A stretch of 64,000 nucleotides of DNA. Source: Paralichthys olivaceus. Lineage: Eukaryota > Chordata > Actinopteri > Pleuronectiformes > Paralichthyidae. Both the position numbers and the translations under genes were made by a program. Positions 48,901 through 59,823 of the stretch are shown piece after piece. Within the stretch, counting starts at the first letter, position 1. Every line of letters starts with the position of its first letter. The stretch covers positions 18,856,439 through 18,920,438 of the forward strand of contig NC_091105.1 of assembly GCF_024713975.1 (NCBI RefSeq), in the 5' to 3' direction. The notes under the pieces were generated by a model. It was not told the origin of the DNA, did not search any database, and saw only the letters and a program-made list of their open reading frames with translations.

Positions 48901-51900
48901 CATGGGTGTTGTGGTTCACCTCCGTTTTAGACACCAACACACAATCCCGATAGAAGGGAGCTGAAAAAAGATCAGTGTTGTAGTTTGTACTTTTTTTATT
49001 GGGTTCCTGATAACCCTAGCTTTGAAAAAGATACAGAGCATGAAGGAGGAATTGCCTCCCACTCCCTACACGGTCTTTCTGATTTGTTTGATTTGGAATC
49101 TCACCTCTGTCTTTTTTGTATAGAAATGAGTTGTGGAATTCAAGTGATTGACCGAGACTTGTCCATTTTCCTTTAGCCTGTTTACGTAACGTGACCTGGA
49201 TCTTTCCCACTGAGAAAGCAGTGTGGACTGTTGAAAAAAAGTAAAGATTAAAAATGAACTTCAACACAGATTTTCAAACCTTTTTTGTTAAACAGAGTAA
49301 AGCTGTTGTCTTACCAGACGCATTTTCCTCTACTTCATCAGTGAGACCTGAACGAGGAGGAAAACAAACAATAACTTTATGTACAAATTCTGAACATCAC
49401 GTCTGTGTCCATGTTTAATCACTCTGTTGCCAGTACCTCGTCTGATGTCATACCTTTAACATAAACACAAGAAACAACAATGTCAAAGAGCTTCAACCAG
49501 AGGTGGGAAATAACGAAGTACAAATACTTTGTTATTTTTTTCTCTCTGTACCAGGATGTTAACAAAAGAGGAAATGCTATTGCTACTATGCTATTTTGTT
49601 TGCCTACAACTTTTTTCATTTTGCCGAGTTATCATAAGAGGCATCGTGTATCATTGAAGATAAAAATTCAGTTTTACTTTTGTTCTTAAGTACATTTCAG
49701 AGCCTGTACTTTCTTACGTTTACTTGAGCAAAGGAGTTGAATCAGTACTTCTACTTTTACCAGAGTCTTTTTTACACAAGTAGTTGTACTTTTACTTAAA
49801 GCAACCTCTGGCTCAAACTGACACCTCAGTAAACAACTGAAAACCATGAGTTACATTACAGTGCTCAGGAGTTTTGAATTTTCTGGTCACACTGTTTTGC
49901 ATAGTATCTTAACGGAACAGCAGTTGTTCATGTTTGTTGAACACATGTTCCTCAATATAGCACATCGTGTTTGTCACAACTATGGTCGTAATAAAGCTTT
50001 CAACTCTGAAATGTGATTTACTTCATTGTACACATGTACTGTACTTGTTCTGTTGTCCTCAATAGGAATACACAAATGTAATTGTATGTTATTAACCACA
50101 CTCTACAGAATGACCACCTTCTAAAACAATAGCTAATACTGGCAGTAACAAACAAACAAGTTCATTTTGATTATACATCACTTGTGGCCTTTTTTCACAA
50201 ACAGATGTTACAAAGGGCTTCAGCAGAGAAAGAGAAGAGACACAGGGAGCACACTGTTGTGCTGAGCCTCACTGTGTCTCAGTTATGTTGTAACTGAAGA
50301 CAACAAAACAAAATGTAGAAAGTCACATCTCTACTCACGTAAATGTATCATGTAGGACATTTTGCCCAGCAGTACTTCCAGTCGTAGAACAGCCGCCTTG
50401 AGGTCAACAGTAGTGCAGCCTGAGCTGGGGATCTGACGGAACGGAACAGAAACAATATGCATAAATTTGTCACCTTTACAATTAACTAAGGCACATCTTT
50501 GACTAATTGATCCTTCAAACCTCTGTAAATTAAAACTAGATGTGAAACAGTTACAGACTTTAAAGCTTAAATTAGAAAGTCTGATGTACTATCCTGATGA
50601 ATAATATTTAATAAATAGTAAAAAAAAGGAAGCCCAATTATTTCCCCCTCAGTGCTACCAACTGTCATATGCAGAGACAAAGGTGAAGATCAAGAGGGGT
50701 CTTTAAACCTGATTTGTGATTTAGCCTGGATACAGATCATTTGTGAGTTCTGTAGTTTCCAAACACAAGATCTTCATTCAGCCATTTTCAGAAATGAACA
50801 CTGGAAAATGTCCACACTGGGGTCTAGTCCTGAATCTTGTTGTCTTTCTAAGTTGCCATCTTTGTTGGTGTCATCTACGTGTATAGCACCTCTTCTCACC
50901 CTGAGATATTTGTATTCTTTTTGGGGGTTTTTCAGTTTTGCATCTGTTACATGTTTAAATGTCATCAATACACTGAGTCCCTCCCAGTGAATCGTCTGGA
51001 TAATCTCCTGATGTGTTCTCACATGGACTCACTCAGACATTATCCAGAGTGTACCAGGGGTTGGCTTGAGAAATTCTGGAGAATTTCGGCAGCAACTGAC
51101 TCAGGCATTTCTATTTCAGGAGATTGTTCAGAGTTCAGTGCTGGTAAGAAAGCAGTTCATGTGATCAGTTACTTGCTGGATGCCTCATGGTTGTGTGTAG
51201 GAGTAGTTACCTTTCTTTTGGCATAAATGACTAGATGAACAGTTGTGTCAGTTTGGAACCAGTCGTACCTACATCAACAGACAGGAGACAATAATCAAGT
51301 TCATGTATGAATGTGATCATGTCCTTATGTATAAATGTGTGAATAATATTTACTGTGTTTATACCGAGGTCGGGAGTCTTTGTCAGGGGGAGGGGCCACT
51401 GATATAGGTGGGGCGAGGCCAGTCAGTGGTGGAGGAGGCATGATAGCTGAGAAGAAGAACAGAAAACATCACTATAACAAAGATTTAAGTTCAGATTAGG
51501 GATAGACTCACTGTCACACTTCTACGACTAAATATTACACTGCAGGACATGACTGAAAATGGTTTCTGAGATACAAGTGTTTTTAGGACTAGTTTAGATG
51601 AAAGGTAAATATGTGTGTGTTTGTGTGTGTCTATACATACCTTTAATTGCAGTTGTTGTTTTAGTGGCCATCCTGCCCACCAGGCACTCTTTCAGCATGG
51701 ACTCATAATTCACCCAACGATGGACCTGTGTAGCAAGCATACACATTATTATAGCAACACGCGTAATCCATGAGTTACAGAAAAAAGTTATAGAACTACA
51801 TCAAACTTGGCAGCACTCACAAGGCCACCAAAACAAAACCTGTCCCAGTCCTCCCAAGGTCCTGGGTCTTGTTTACACTCTGTTTCAGGAACATGTTATA

Positions 51901-53213
51901 GTCGCTGCTTCTACAGGCATCCTCTGGCCACAGTGAGCAATAAAGAGCAAAAAGAAATATTTGTAACCTAATGATATTACCTTTTTCTCAGTTAAAAAAA
52001 TATGTCAAAATGCTTTTGATAAATACCAATTAATTACAGTGCTGTATAAACTGTTAATCTATTTCAATCATCAAGGTCATTTTAATTGTGACTGTAATAC
52101 CTGGAGATGTAGGACTGCACCTTGAACTTGGAAAAGTAAAATTTGTGATTAACTTTCTTTATTGAATTTGTCATCTATAACACTTCTGTCAGTCCTGGGG
52201 GAGGGATCAATCACTGACTCTCTCTGAGATTTCTGTTTTTGGTTTTTCTGTTAAAACTGTTTTTTGGGTAGTTTTTCCTCACTCTTGTTGAGGGTTAAGG
52301 ACAGCAGATGTCACACTGAATAATGTTAAGCATGTTAAGCCCTAAGAGGAAGATTGTGATTTGTGAACATGGGCTATACAAAGAAAATTTGATTGATTGA
52401 CTTTACATACCTGATCAAAGAGGTCGGTGCCATCGATCCCAGCTGCCTTCATAAGCTCCTCTTCTCCACCAGGGTGGTAGTCCATGTAGGGGGTGATGTT
52501 GTACACCATACCTGAAAACACAGGGAATCACCGCCTCAGGGTTTAATGCCTCTGCCAACCACTTCAGTATGATTAACATCCATGTTTGTCTGAACTCCTG
52601 TCAAGAAGATTTTTCAGGAATTCAATAAAAGGTATGAAGCGTAAATCCTATGATTTAGGTTATGACCTTGAAACACAAACATTTCAATCGGTTCATCCCA
52701 GAGTCCAGTTGCACACTGAAGGAGGTGTAAGTCTGTGAGGGTGCAGTCAGTGGTTTTGTCTAGCTGTCATTAATAATGGGCCATCTTGTCTGGAATACAC
52801 CACTCTACACTACGTCAAGGATCATTCCACTGACATTAAGTGTCTTCCAGAGTGGGAGCCACCCGTTCTCACCTCGTATGCACGTCCAGCAGTCGTTTCT
52901 CGTGTTGTGTTTCAGAAGCTCTTCCTGGGTAACTTCAATCAGACGTCCTCGGAGCCCGGTCAGATCTTTCCCACTCTTGGCAAACCGGATCCAGTCCATG
53001 AGACTGTGGCCGGGCTTTAATGCCACCTGATCAGGTAAAGACAGAGTCACTTTTCATTCTCATGTCTTCAATAGCAGATATGTCAGGTTAGTGTGGTAAG
53101 AATATGTCAATCTGCTGTGGTGGGGGTACCTTGCTCCTCCCGGACTGACCGGCGGCTGAGACCCGCTGCTGGGAGCTCGGCGCAGGGAAGGACTGGGTCG
53201 GGATGTTCAACAT
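45998..53213 (-). CDS. cyb5r4: Cytochrome b5 reductase 4 (NCB5OR), 15 coding exons
   Basis: Soluble/ER flavohaemoprotein that passes electrons from NAD(P)H via FAD to its own b5 haem; linked to ER redox and fatty-acid desaturation (family knowledge). Exons, 5' to 3' on the - strand: 53213-53130, 53026-52873, 52511-52411, 51725-51641, 51446-51365, 51268-51211, 50432-50339, 49347-49315, 49227-49105, 48960-48820, 48333-48187, 47146-46999, 46734-46648, 46400-46239, 46052-45998. Phases agree throughout; 517 codons (human 521). Cytochrome b5 domain about 50-130: haem ligands are His92 in the YHPGG motif and His115 in HRWVNYE. CS domain about 165-260, starting YDWFQTD. b5-reductase part about 275-517: FAD motif RPYTPV (about 324), nucleotide motifs AAGTGFTPM (about 396) and VCVCGPSAF (about 486). 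The start [12 protein letters not shown] matches the vertebrate N-terminus. All catalytic motifs are intact. Exon 8 is only 33 bases. The last acceptors were chosen by phase. Confidence 0.96.
49500..49805 (+). mobile_element. Non-autonomous hAT/Tol2-like DNA transposon remnant
   Basis: Starts CCAGAGGTGGGAAATAACGA then AGTACAAATACTTTGTTA, the CAGAGGTGNNAAGTA-type end of hAT elements. It ends in repeated ACTTCTACTTTTACC / GTAGTTGTACTTTTACTT blocks, the inverted counterpart. No transposase is encoded. It sits in cyb5r4 intron 7. Confidence 0.65.
50845..51150 (+). repeat. Interspersed repeat family F, copy in cyb5r4 intron
   Basis: CACCCTGAGATATTTGTATT, TCAGTTTTGCATCTGTTACA, GTCATCAATACACTGAG and TCTGGATAATCTCCTGATGT follow the order of the 45 kb copy. 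The end has TCAGACATTATCCAGAG and TTCTGGAGAATTTC. Confidence 0.6.
52190..52403 (+). repeat. Retroelement 3' end with TTGA tail, in cyb5r4 intron 3
   Basis: GGTAGTTTTTCCTCACTCTT, GAGGGTTAAGGACAGCAGAT, ATTGTGATTTGTGAACATGG, then GGCTATACAAAGAAAATTTG and GATTGATTGA. The short tandem tail marks the 3' end of a common fish element. Confidence 0.7.
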
Positions 53214-53460
53214 GTTGGAAACGCTTCGGAGACAGTCCCAGTGTCGGAGAAACCCTATTTAACCAGTTTACCACAGCAACACATGAACGACACCCTGTAG
53301 TCACACCGGCTGCTAGGAGCTCCTGCCGCAGACGTCCTTTGTGATGTCACACATAACTTTCAAAACTGTGTTTAGCAATGCTGCTTAGCTAGGAGGCTAA
53401 TCTAAGCTAGGCTAACGAGCAACCGTACTTGTAACAGCTAATTAAGCATCGCCATGTTAC
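53214..53460 (-). promoter_or_regulatory. cyb5r4 promoter/5' UTR region
   Basis: CpG content rises around the cyb5r4 start codon, and CpGs continue through 53454-53640 on the far side, which suggests one CpG-rich, possibly bidirectional promoter. No TATA box is obvious close to the start. The 5' UTR appears to be in the same exon as the ATG, because no acceptor is needed upstream. Confidence 0.45.
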
Positions 53461-53723
53461 ATTTTGATGAAAGTTCATATCTAGAGCGTCAGTTCGATCA
53501 TAAACAAGCAGACTCCGCTCGTTCCGTAGAGTCCAGAGATAAATGCAGAGCTGCGTCCAGCGTTAGAGCTTCCGCCTCCGTGAGGACTACAACAACTGTC
53601 GCGCAGTCTGAGGTCATCGTCAACAAATTGTGTCATCATCTTGCGACGCTGCACCGCCACCTCTCCGTCTTGGTTCCATCACTGATACATTACAAACGAT
53701 CATTAGATTCAAAACATGAGTAA
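53454..53723 (+). CDS. Uncharacterised 89-codon ORF divergent from cyb5r4
   Basis: An open frame of 89 codons begins 241 bases from the cyb5r4 start codon and points away from it, inside the same CpG-rich zone. The protein is hydrophilic, Ser/Arg-rich in the middle (about 20-50), with a His/Leu-rich C-terminal third that could form one amphipathic helix. There is no signal peptide, membrane segment or motif I recognise. No strong Kozak context or nearby poly(A) signal stands out. It could be a small divergent gene, part of a non-coding promoter transcript, or chance openness in a GC-rich island. Confidence 0.25.
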   Translation: MLHFDESSYLERQFDHKQADSARSVESRDKCRAASSVRASASVRTTTTVAQSEVIVNKLCHHLATLHRHLSVLVPSLIHYKRSLDSKHE

Positions 53724-54004
53724 ATTAATGTGACTTCATCATGGAGCGTTAGGTAGAACATGAATTGGATATTCAATAGGTTTCAGAGAGGCACATATGT
53801 TGTGTTAACAGTAATAATGGCCGCTTAATTACATTCACCTCTGCCTGTCCCTGTATGCCCCAGTATAAATATACTCAGATCATAGTAGTAAATGCACTCT
53901 ACATAAATAGTTAGTTAGTTGAGCTTGTTGTCAGACTCATGAGTTCAAACCAGGATAAAAACAGAACAAAAACACAAAGTACAGTACAAAAACATAGAAC
54001 ACAG

Positions 54005-54530
54005 TCATCACCCTTTACAATTACATAGAGGATTACTACACATATGGCTTTGTTCCAGTGTTTCCAATAACATGCTGAGTGCATATCTTAGTGTTGTTTT
54101 ACTCGAGGCCCGTATGATCATGTTTGTTGAGTCAGTGGCATGAAATGTGGAAGTTCTATAGCCACAAACATGCGGCTTGCAAAATTTCAAAAGCATCATA
54201 ACATATTTGCCACCTGATGCTTTTTCAGTTGTGTATGACTGTAGCTGCTCCATGAGTGTGCTGTGTAAAGTGGAGTACAGTGGTTTCTACAGTATGTTGT
54301 AAACAGTGCTATTTTAACATCATCTGTACAGTGAGAGAATAAGAAATGAATGCTGACATGTTGGCTTGGGCAGTTTACAGCTCTGAGGCTTTAAACTGCA
54401 GATTTATGTGATAATCGTCATTATTACATAAATCATCTCCACTGGTGTCACCCAGATATTTTACTTTCTTCACTACACTTAAGACTTGGTCTGCCATAAA
54501 GAATGACGGAAGCTTTTGCTTCTGATCCTC
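54005..54530 (-). mobile_element. Decayed LINE reverse-transcriptase C-terminal remnant
   Basis: Read on the - strand, with frameshifts, the segment gives VKKVKYLGD near 54480, then CTPLYTAHSW near 54265, then a Phe/Leu/Arg-rich C-terminal part to about 54010. These blocks match the C-terminal end of a fish LINE polymerase, where KVKYLG and CTPLYTAHLW are recurrent (recalled, not aligned). Several stops interrupt it. It lies between the orphan exon at 54.7 kb and the cyb5r4 promoter. Confidence 0.6.
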
Positions 54531-54674
54531 ATGGGTTCTTACAATCATGACAATGTAACATGGCTGCTGCGATGAAGAGGGTCTATTGAGTCACCTAAAG
54601 TGAGCAAATCCATCATTAATAGTGATGCTGTCCCTCAGGAATTTAATTTAAACAAACATGAAAGATGTTCCCAC

Positions 54675-54786
54675 CTGAAATGAATCTGCTGAGTGAAGCG
54701 GTGAAAGATGAACTGTTTCTTCTTGAGTAACTGTCACTGTCAGCATCGTCGTCCTCCTCTGAATCTCTCTGGTTTTCATCTGACAT
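54675..54786 (-). CDS. Orphan first-exon-like ORF ending at a splice donor
   Basis: On the - strand an ATG at 54786 opens 37 codons that run straight into a consensus donor (TTTCAG followed by GTGGGA), leaving phase 1. The peptide has an acidic Ser/Asp/Glu stretch (about 8-19) followed by a basic, Ser-rich segment ending SLSRFIS, like many intracellular regulatory N-termini. I do not recognise the gene and find no matching next exon before cyb5r4; the DNA to the left is a LINE remnant. The exon could start a gene whose other exons lie beyond cyb5r4, an alternative cyb5r4 transcript (phase would fit its third exon), or be spurious. Confidence 0.3.
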
Positions 54787-55899
54787 TGTGCAAACAAGGC
54801 ATCTCACTCAGCCTGGATGTAGTTTTTAGTTACAGTGTAAAACAGTGTTCGTCTCTCTCCCATCACGGCAACTGAAGGGTTTGCTTCTGAGAGGCTAATC
54901 TGCTAAGAGGATTCAAGGACAAGTTCTCTGACTTCACAATAAAGGCACATGTGCACCGGGTCAGGATTTGGCAGCGTAAGTGTTTTAATGCTGGTGAAGT
55001 GAAACATGTTACAAACAGAATCAAACAGTATGTGATCCATTTACTGCAGATATTGTGGCCTGTCTGTAATAAAAAGCACAGGTGTGAATATCAACACTCT
55101 GTTTTAGAACCATTTCAGTGACATGCACAATACAAAGCCCTGGAACTGACTCATCTATATGAAATACAGTCGTTACTAATGTTATCACATAAAACTGTGC
55201 TTTTCTGTCATGAAAATAGTTAAACTGCAATAAAAGCTTTCCCAGAAATACAATAAATAAACACTAATTAAATATAATTACTTAATAAAAGTTAAATAAT
55301 CTGAAGAAGTGGGATCATTGTACATGAGAAAAATCATAAATTATTTGTTCCAGTCTAGAAATAAGGGGCCTCTGTTAAGTGTTCTTAAGTTTAAAACAAG
55401 CAGGAAATACTTTTTTATATCAAATTACTTGAGATCAGATTTGCAACCACACAGTCATGAGTGAAGTACACTGAATATGAGCAAACTGTTTTCTTAATTT
55501 AGCACAATGAAAAATGGAACAATTAAAAATAGGCACTGGTTTTATTGAAATCACTTCACTAAATTTGATGACAACTGTTAATGTCAGTTGGGAAATAGTT
55601 TTCACACAGTTTCAGAGTCTTATTGTACCATGTGCTGAAAATTACCAGCAACAACCTCAACTGTATTGCATTATTAGTCTGTAGGCAACTGCTTCTACTC
55701 TCAGACACCTACTGTCATAGAAAATACTTCCCTTTGTCTACAAGGGAGGAGACAGTAAAAATATATCTGAGAGAAATCAAATCATTAAGTAAGGGAATGA
55801 AAAGACTTACAGCACATATTGGGTATGTCAGGTGCTAAGTAAAGTAGTATGCCATTAACATCCCATGAAAGCAACCATCCTGAGAGAAGGTGCTTGCAA

Positions 55900-56215
55900 G
55901 TATAATAACTTTAATAATAGGAACATTACTTACAGAACATTCTACTTCTTAAAAGTACAAAGTGCAACACAACAGGAAAACAAATGATTGAAATACAGAA
56001 GGATGTACATAAATAATAATAATATGGAAATAAAATAACCTCACAGCCCAAGTAAATTCAGGAACATGCCTACTGAACAAAGTATATGTTTTTGGCTGAC
56101 ACTTAAAATAAGACACAGTCTCAGACACCCTTATTTCCTGAGGCAAATAATTCCAGAGCCATGGGGCCCTGATGGCAAACACTCTGCCCCTTGAGTTTTC
56201 AGTCTAGATTATAGG
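55900..56215 (-). mobile_element. LINE 3'-end remnant
   Basis: A - strand frame reads APWLWNYLPQEIRVSETVSYF then continues Lys-rich, the hallmark C-terminus (AxRLWNxLPxxIR...SVxxFKxxLK) of many fish LINE polymerases, followed by an AT-rich 3' part. The element is truncated and carries no intact enzyme. Confidence 0.7.
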
Positions 56216-56412
56216 AAGTGACAGCAGACCTTTGCCCGAAGATGGCGAGCTGCACAGAGGTAAATAGGGAATTCAAATATCAGAGTTATAGCCTGGGGCC
56301 AGACCACAAAGTAATCAATAACATTTAATAATCACTTCTTATACAAGAAGGCCGGTTCTCCAAGTAAAGTGTTTGAACACATTCAAGTGGCTGCATTAAT
56401 AGAGACCCAACA

Positions 56413-56435
56413 TAACCCTAACTCTAACCCTAACT
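56413..56435 (+). repeat. Short interstitial telomere-like repeat
   Basis: TAACCCTAACTCTAACCCTA then ACT: about four CCCTAA-type units, one with a change. Confidence 0.75.
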
Positions 56436-56963
56436 CTTGATATTAAAAAAAACAATTCATATATAATTATTATTATAGTAATTCATATATATTAATGTTT
56501 CTTTTAATAGTGGAAAGACTACAACAGTAAATGGTGAAATGGACTTGTGTGCTGTGAAAGCGTTATGACACACTTGCCCAACACCAGCTCACTGGCTTTG
56601 GAGAAGGTGCTGGTTCTGCTTTTAGTGAGTGTAGACTGGGTAAATGCACTTTTGAGGAAATGCAGTATCTTAGAGGAACTCTAGAGAACCTCAGTCGGTA
56701 GTTTATTTATGTAGACAAAACAAGAAGAAGCAGAAGAGTTGATGTCTCTGAATGGGAACTAATCAAACAGGCTCCACAGAATATGATGCATGTCACTTTT
56801 GAAGGTGTTGCACCAATGGAAAAACTGCCTTGAACTGCATGTGCACTATTATACAGTCAAGAAAAACCAAGAAGTCTTCTTTCTCATTAGTTTGCTGAAT
56901 ACATTATATTTAGAAGAAAAGGAGTGTCAATAAAGTTTATACATAGAACTCCAGAATGTAGTT

Positions 56964-56977
56964 CCAGCAGATGGCAG
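56964..56977 (+). promoter_or_regulatory. Candidate CTCF site (core match 14/14)
   Basis: CCAGCAGATGGCAG on the + strand fits the CTCF core at every position. Intergenic, upstream of cyb5r4. Confidence 0.5.
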
Positions 56978-58214
56978 CAGATGTCAAAAAACAGAGTTTC
57001 AACGGGCCACAACTTTTGTTTTGTTGGTTTTAGTTTAGTTCTTTTCCAGAACACTATATGCAATATGACACAAGCTCACACTGAGCTAAAGTCTGTTCTG
57101 TTAAACTTTGTACACGTGTGAAATACATTTTATACATGTGAGCTAAATATTGTGGCAGTAACGTAACAACTGCTTCTAAAATGTTTGTTAGTTTGTGTAG
57201 TGCTGTATTTATCCACTATCTTTATCGCTCTTCTCTTTTTCTTCTCTCTCTGTGTTTTGCCACTCCACCCTTCCTCTCTCCCCGTGGATCCAACACCGGG
57301 CCACATAATTACAATCTCAAAACCATTTGCCAGATCATTACCGGCTAATCCCATGTTTGGTCTGATGAGTCACGCGCCTCATTTGCCACGGTGCAACGCA
57401 GCTCGGGGCCCTTTCACAAACACTGGCCAAGGACCACCGGGCTGCCCTGTGGGGCCACCGCACTGCTGGCGTTGGGGGTTGATGGTGGCTGGTGGGGTGT
57501 CCCTCTGGGAGAAGCAGGGATCACAGGACCAGAGAGGAAATTAGAGGACAGAGTGTTAAGTGTGAATCCAGATGATATTTGTAATCATTATTTAGACATG
57601 CTTGCTGGAAAAGATTGTGTCCACTGTGACCAATTGTCATCATCCTTTAGACTAAAGCATAACAATCTCTTGACTTGTAAAGTTAATATGTACATTTAAA
57701 ATGATGATTTGTGTTTATTTAAGTCACACTAAATGGTCAATATTTCAACAACTCATTATTTTCTTTAATGAAACTGTGCTTTATAAACTTTGTTACAAGC
57801 TGAGTTCACAAAATAAATATAAAAGCACTTACATCAACAGAAAAGGTTTGAATTCATTTTTCCTGAAGGAACAGTTTCTTTGTTGGGGTCAACCGTTTTG
57901 TGTCTGGGTGTGAATAATTCAGAGCTTTAAGCCATGTTTTAGCCAAGTTGTATGGGTAGCCTGGGACGGCAGGATGGAGCTCCAAGCCCCAACACAGACA
58001 CAGTTGGTGTTGGCAGAGACTTAACTTCATTATGTCTTTATCTTTGGTGAGTAATACCACCTGGTTAAAGACTTACTGCAGTCCGCACAAAGTAAATATA
58101 CTGAATGTGTGTGTGCGTGTGTGTCTTTTATACACTGCACTAATTGGGTTCAACTTGTAAAAGTTGCAATGTTAATTGCAATAAGCACCCTATCATGTGT
58201 GTATTCCCTGTAAC

Positions 58215-58335
58215 TATATAAATTATTATCTGAGAGAGAAGTTTCTTCCTGTTCTCACTGTGGGAACTGTTGGGCTTCTCTCTATAATATTCTAAGGTCC
58301 TGTCTTCATTATTTGATGTGACGTAGATTCATCTG
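58215..58335 (+). repeat. Diverged copy of the 36.0 kb repeat
   Basis: TTTCTTCCTGTTCTCACTGT, GGAACTGTTGGGCTTCTCTC and TCTAAGGTCCTGTCTTCATT align with the upstream part of that repeat and are followed by a GATTCATCTGAACTGA-like end. Confidence 0.55.
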
Positions 58336-59809
58336 AACTGAAAAGTGAACTGAGTGTTTCCTGTCGGCTACAGCTTCTTTTTTGCTGCTTCCAGACCATT
58401 TCTGTGGTGTCTCAGGATCATATGTGGCTGCTGATTTGAATGTGCTACTGTAATTAATGATTGTCTCATGCGAAACTGAGTCAGTCCCTCTGACTAAATA
58501 GCGAAGGGAATCTTTTTTCTTTACTCTTTTGCCCCTTGAGTCTGCATATAGTACACATCAGAGCTGGATGATCAGTGAGTGTAACAAGAGTTTGTCGATG
58601 CTTGGATGTGAAAGAGTGAAAGGTTGTGTCAGGATCTTATTTTTAAACTTTAATTGTGTGTTCTTTTTTGCAAAACAATTTATTTGAGTATGTTTATGAA
58701 TATTTGGTCTTTGTGTTTCAGAAACAGAGTAAAATGCATGGGAGGCCTTGAAAAACTGAATGAGCTTCATGCATGAAATCTCTGTATCAACTTTTAATGC
58801 TGAGGAGACTTAGTTCCTGGTTTAATGGTCAGTATTTATAGAAGAGACAGGGTTTTAAACATTTGTCATTTTGGAAACTAAAATTTGTGGCTACTTACAC
58901 ATTATATTTAGTTATTTGATTTATTCTTCATACAGAACACATTGTTTATAGCAGTTTCAGTTATAGATAAGAATAACTTATAACAGCGTGTGGTTTAATA
59001 GATGAAAACCGCCATGTCTCCTTCTTATCTCATCATCTGTTTGCCCCAAACACAGGGAAATAACTAATTTTTGCTAAATCCATGACCACTGCAGATGTTT
59101 AAGTTTTACTGCCTGTGCTGTTAGATTATTTGCATGTAGGTAAACAGTCAAGCTTTATAATCAAAAAGGATATAAATTAAGTGTTGTTTTTTCTTTCTTT
59201 CTTGATTTTTATTCCCAATTAAAATGGTGTTCAACACGGTCTCCTAGTTAACAATGGTTTCCTTTGACTTCCTGCAGGACTCTCCATCTGTGCCAGAGCT
59301 TTACATTGTAGCTGTGACGACCGTCAGCGTGAAAAACACTTCTTCTTACCAAAAGCAACCCATTAGACCTTAATGTCCATCTGTTTCTTTGTCCACATGT
59401 TCGGTGTCTCATTGCCAGTGTCTTCGTGTAAACATTCACACCCAGTGGACTGTTTGCTGTTGTTGTTGACAGTTATTTCCCAGCGGCACAGTGGTTGTGA
59501 AGGCACATGCACGGCCATATGGTTGTACATGTGGTGTAAAGGTCTGTGTTTCCTTCAGTGCGCTGCAAAATCTCAGTTGTCAAAAATAAATATGTAATGA
59601 CAGAAATAAAAAATAAATAAATTGAAAGAAATACTACTTAAAATATTCAAAATTAACTGCCCCCACAACGAGAAGATTTCAATTGCAAATATTAAAAAAG
59701 GAGTGAAAAATAGCCCACACCCGAAACAAGTTTACTTTACAATTTCATTTTAGATTTTTCTTTTCTCGAGTCAGCTCATCAGACAACTCATGAAGCCATG
59801 GCCCAGAGG

Positions 59810-59823
59810 GTTTCCATGGCAAC
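59810..59823. promoter_or_regulatory. Ideal RFX X-box palindrome
   Basis: GTTTCCATGGCAAC fits GTTNCCATGGNAAC exactly. RFX factors bind this to drive ciliary genes. It is about 6.6 kb upstream of cyb5r4, with no coding exon recognised beside it. Confidence 0.6.

Noticed and set aside
57185..57544. 119-codon ORF with hydrophobic start
   Set aside because: Could pass as a signal peptide, but the rest is low-complexity Pro/Gly/Cys without motif, splice or poly(A) support.
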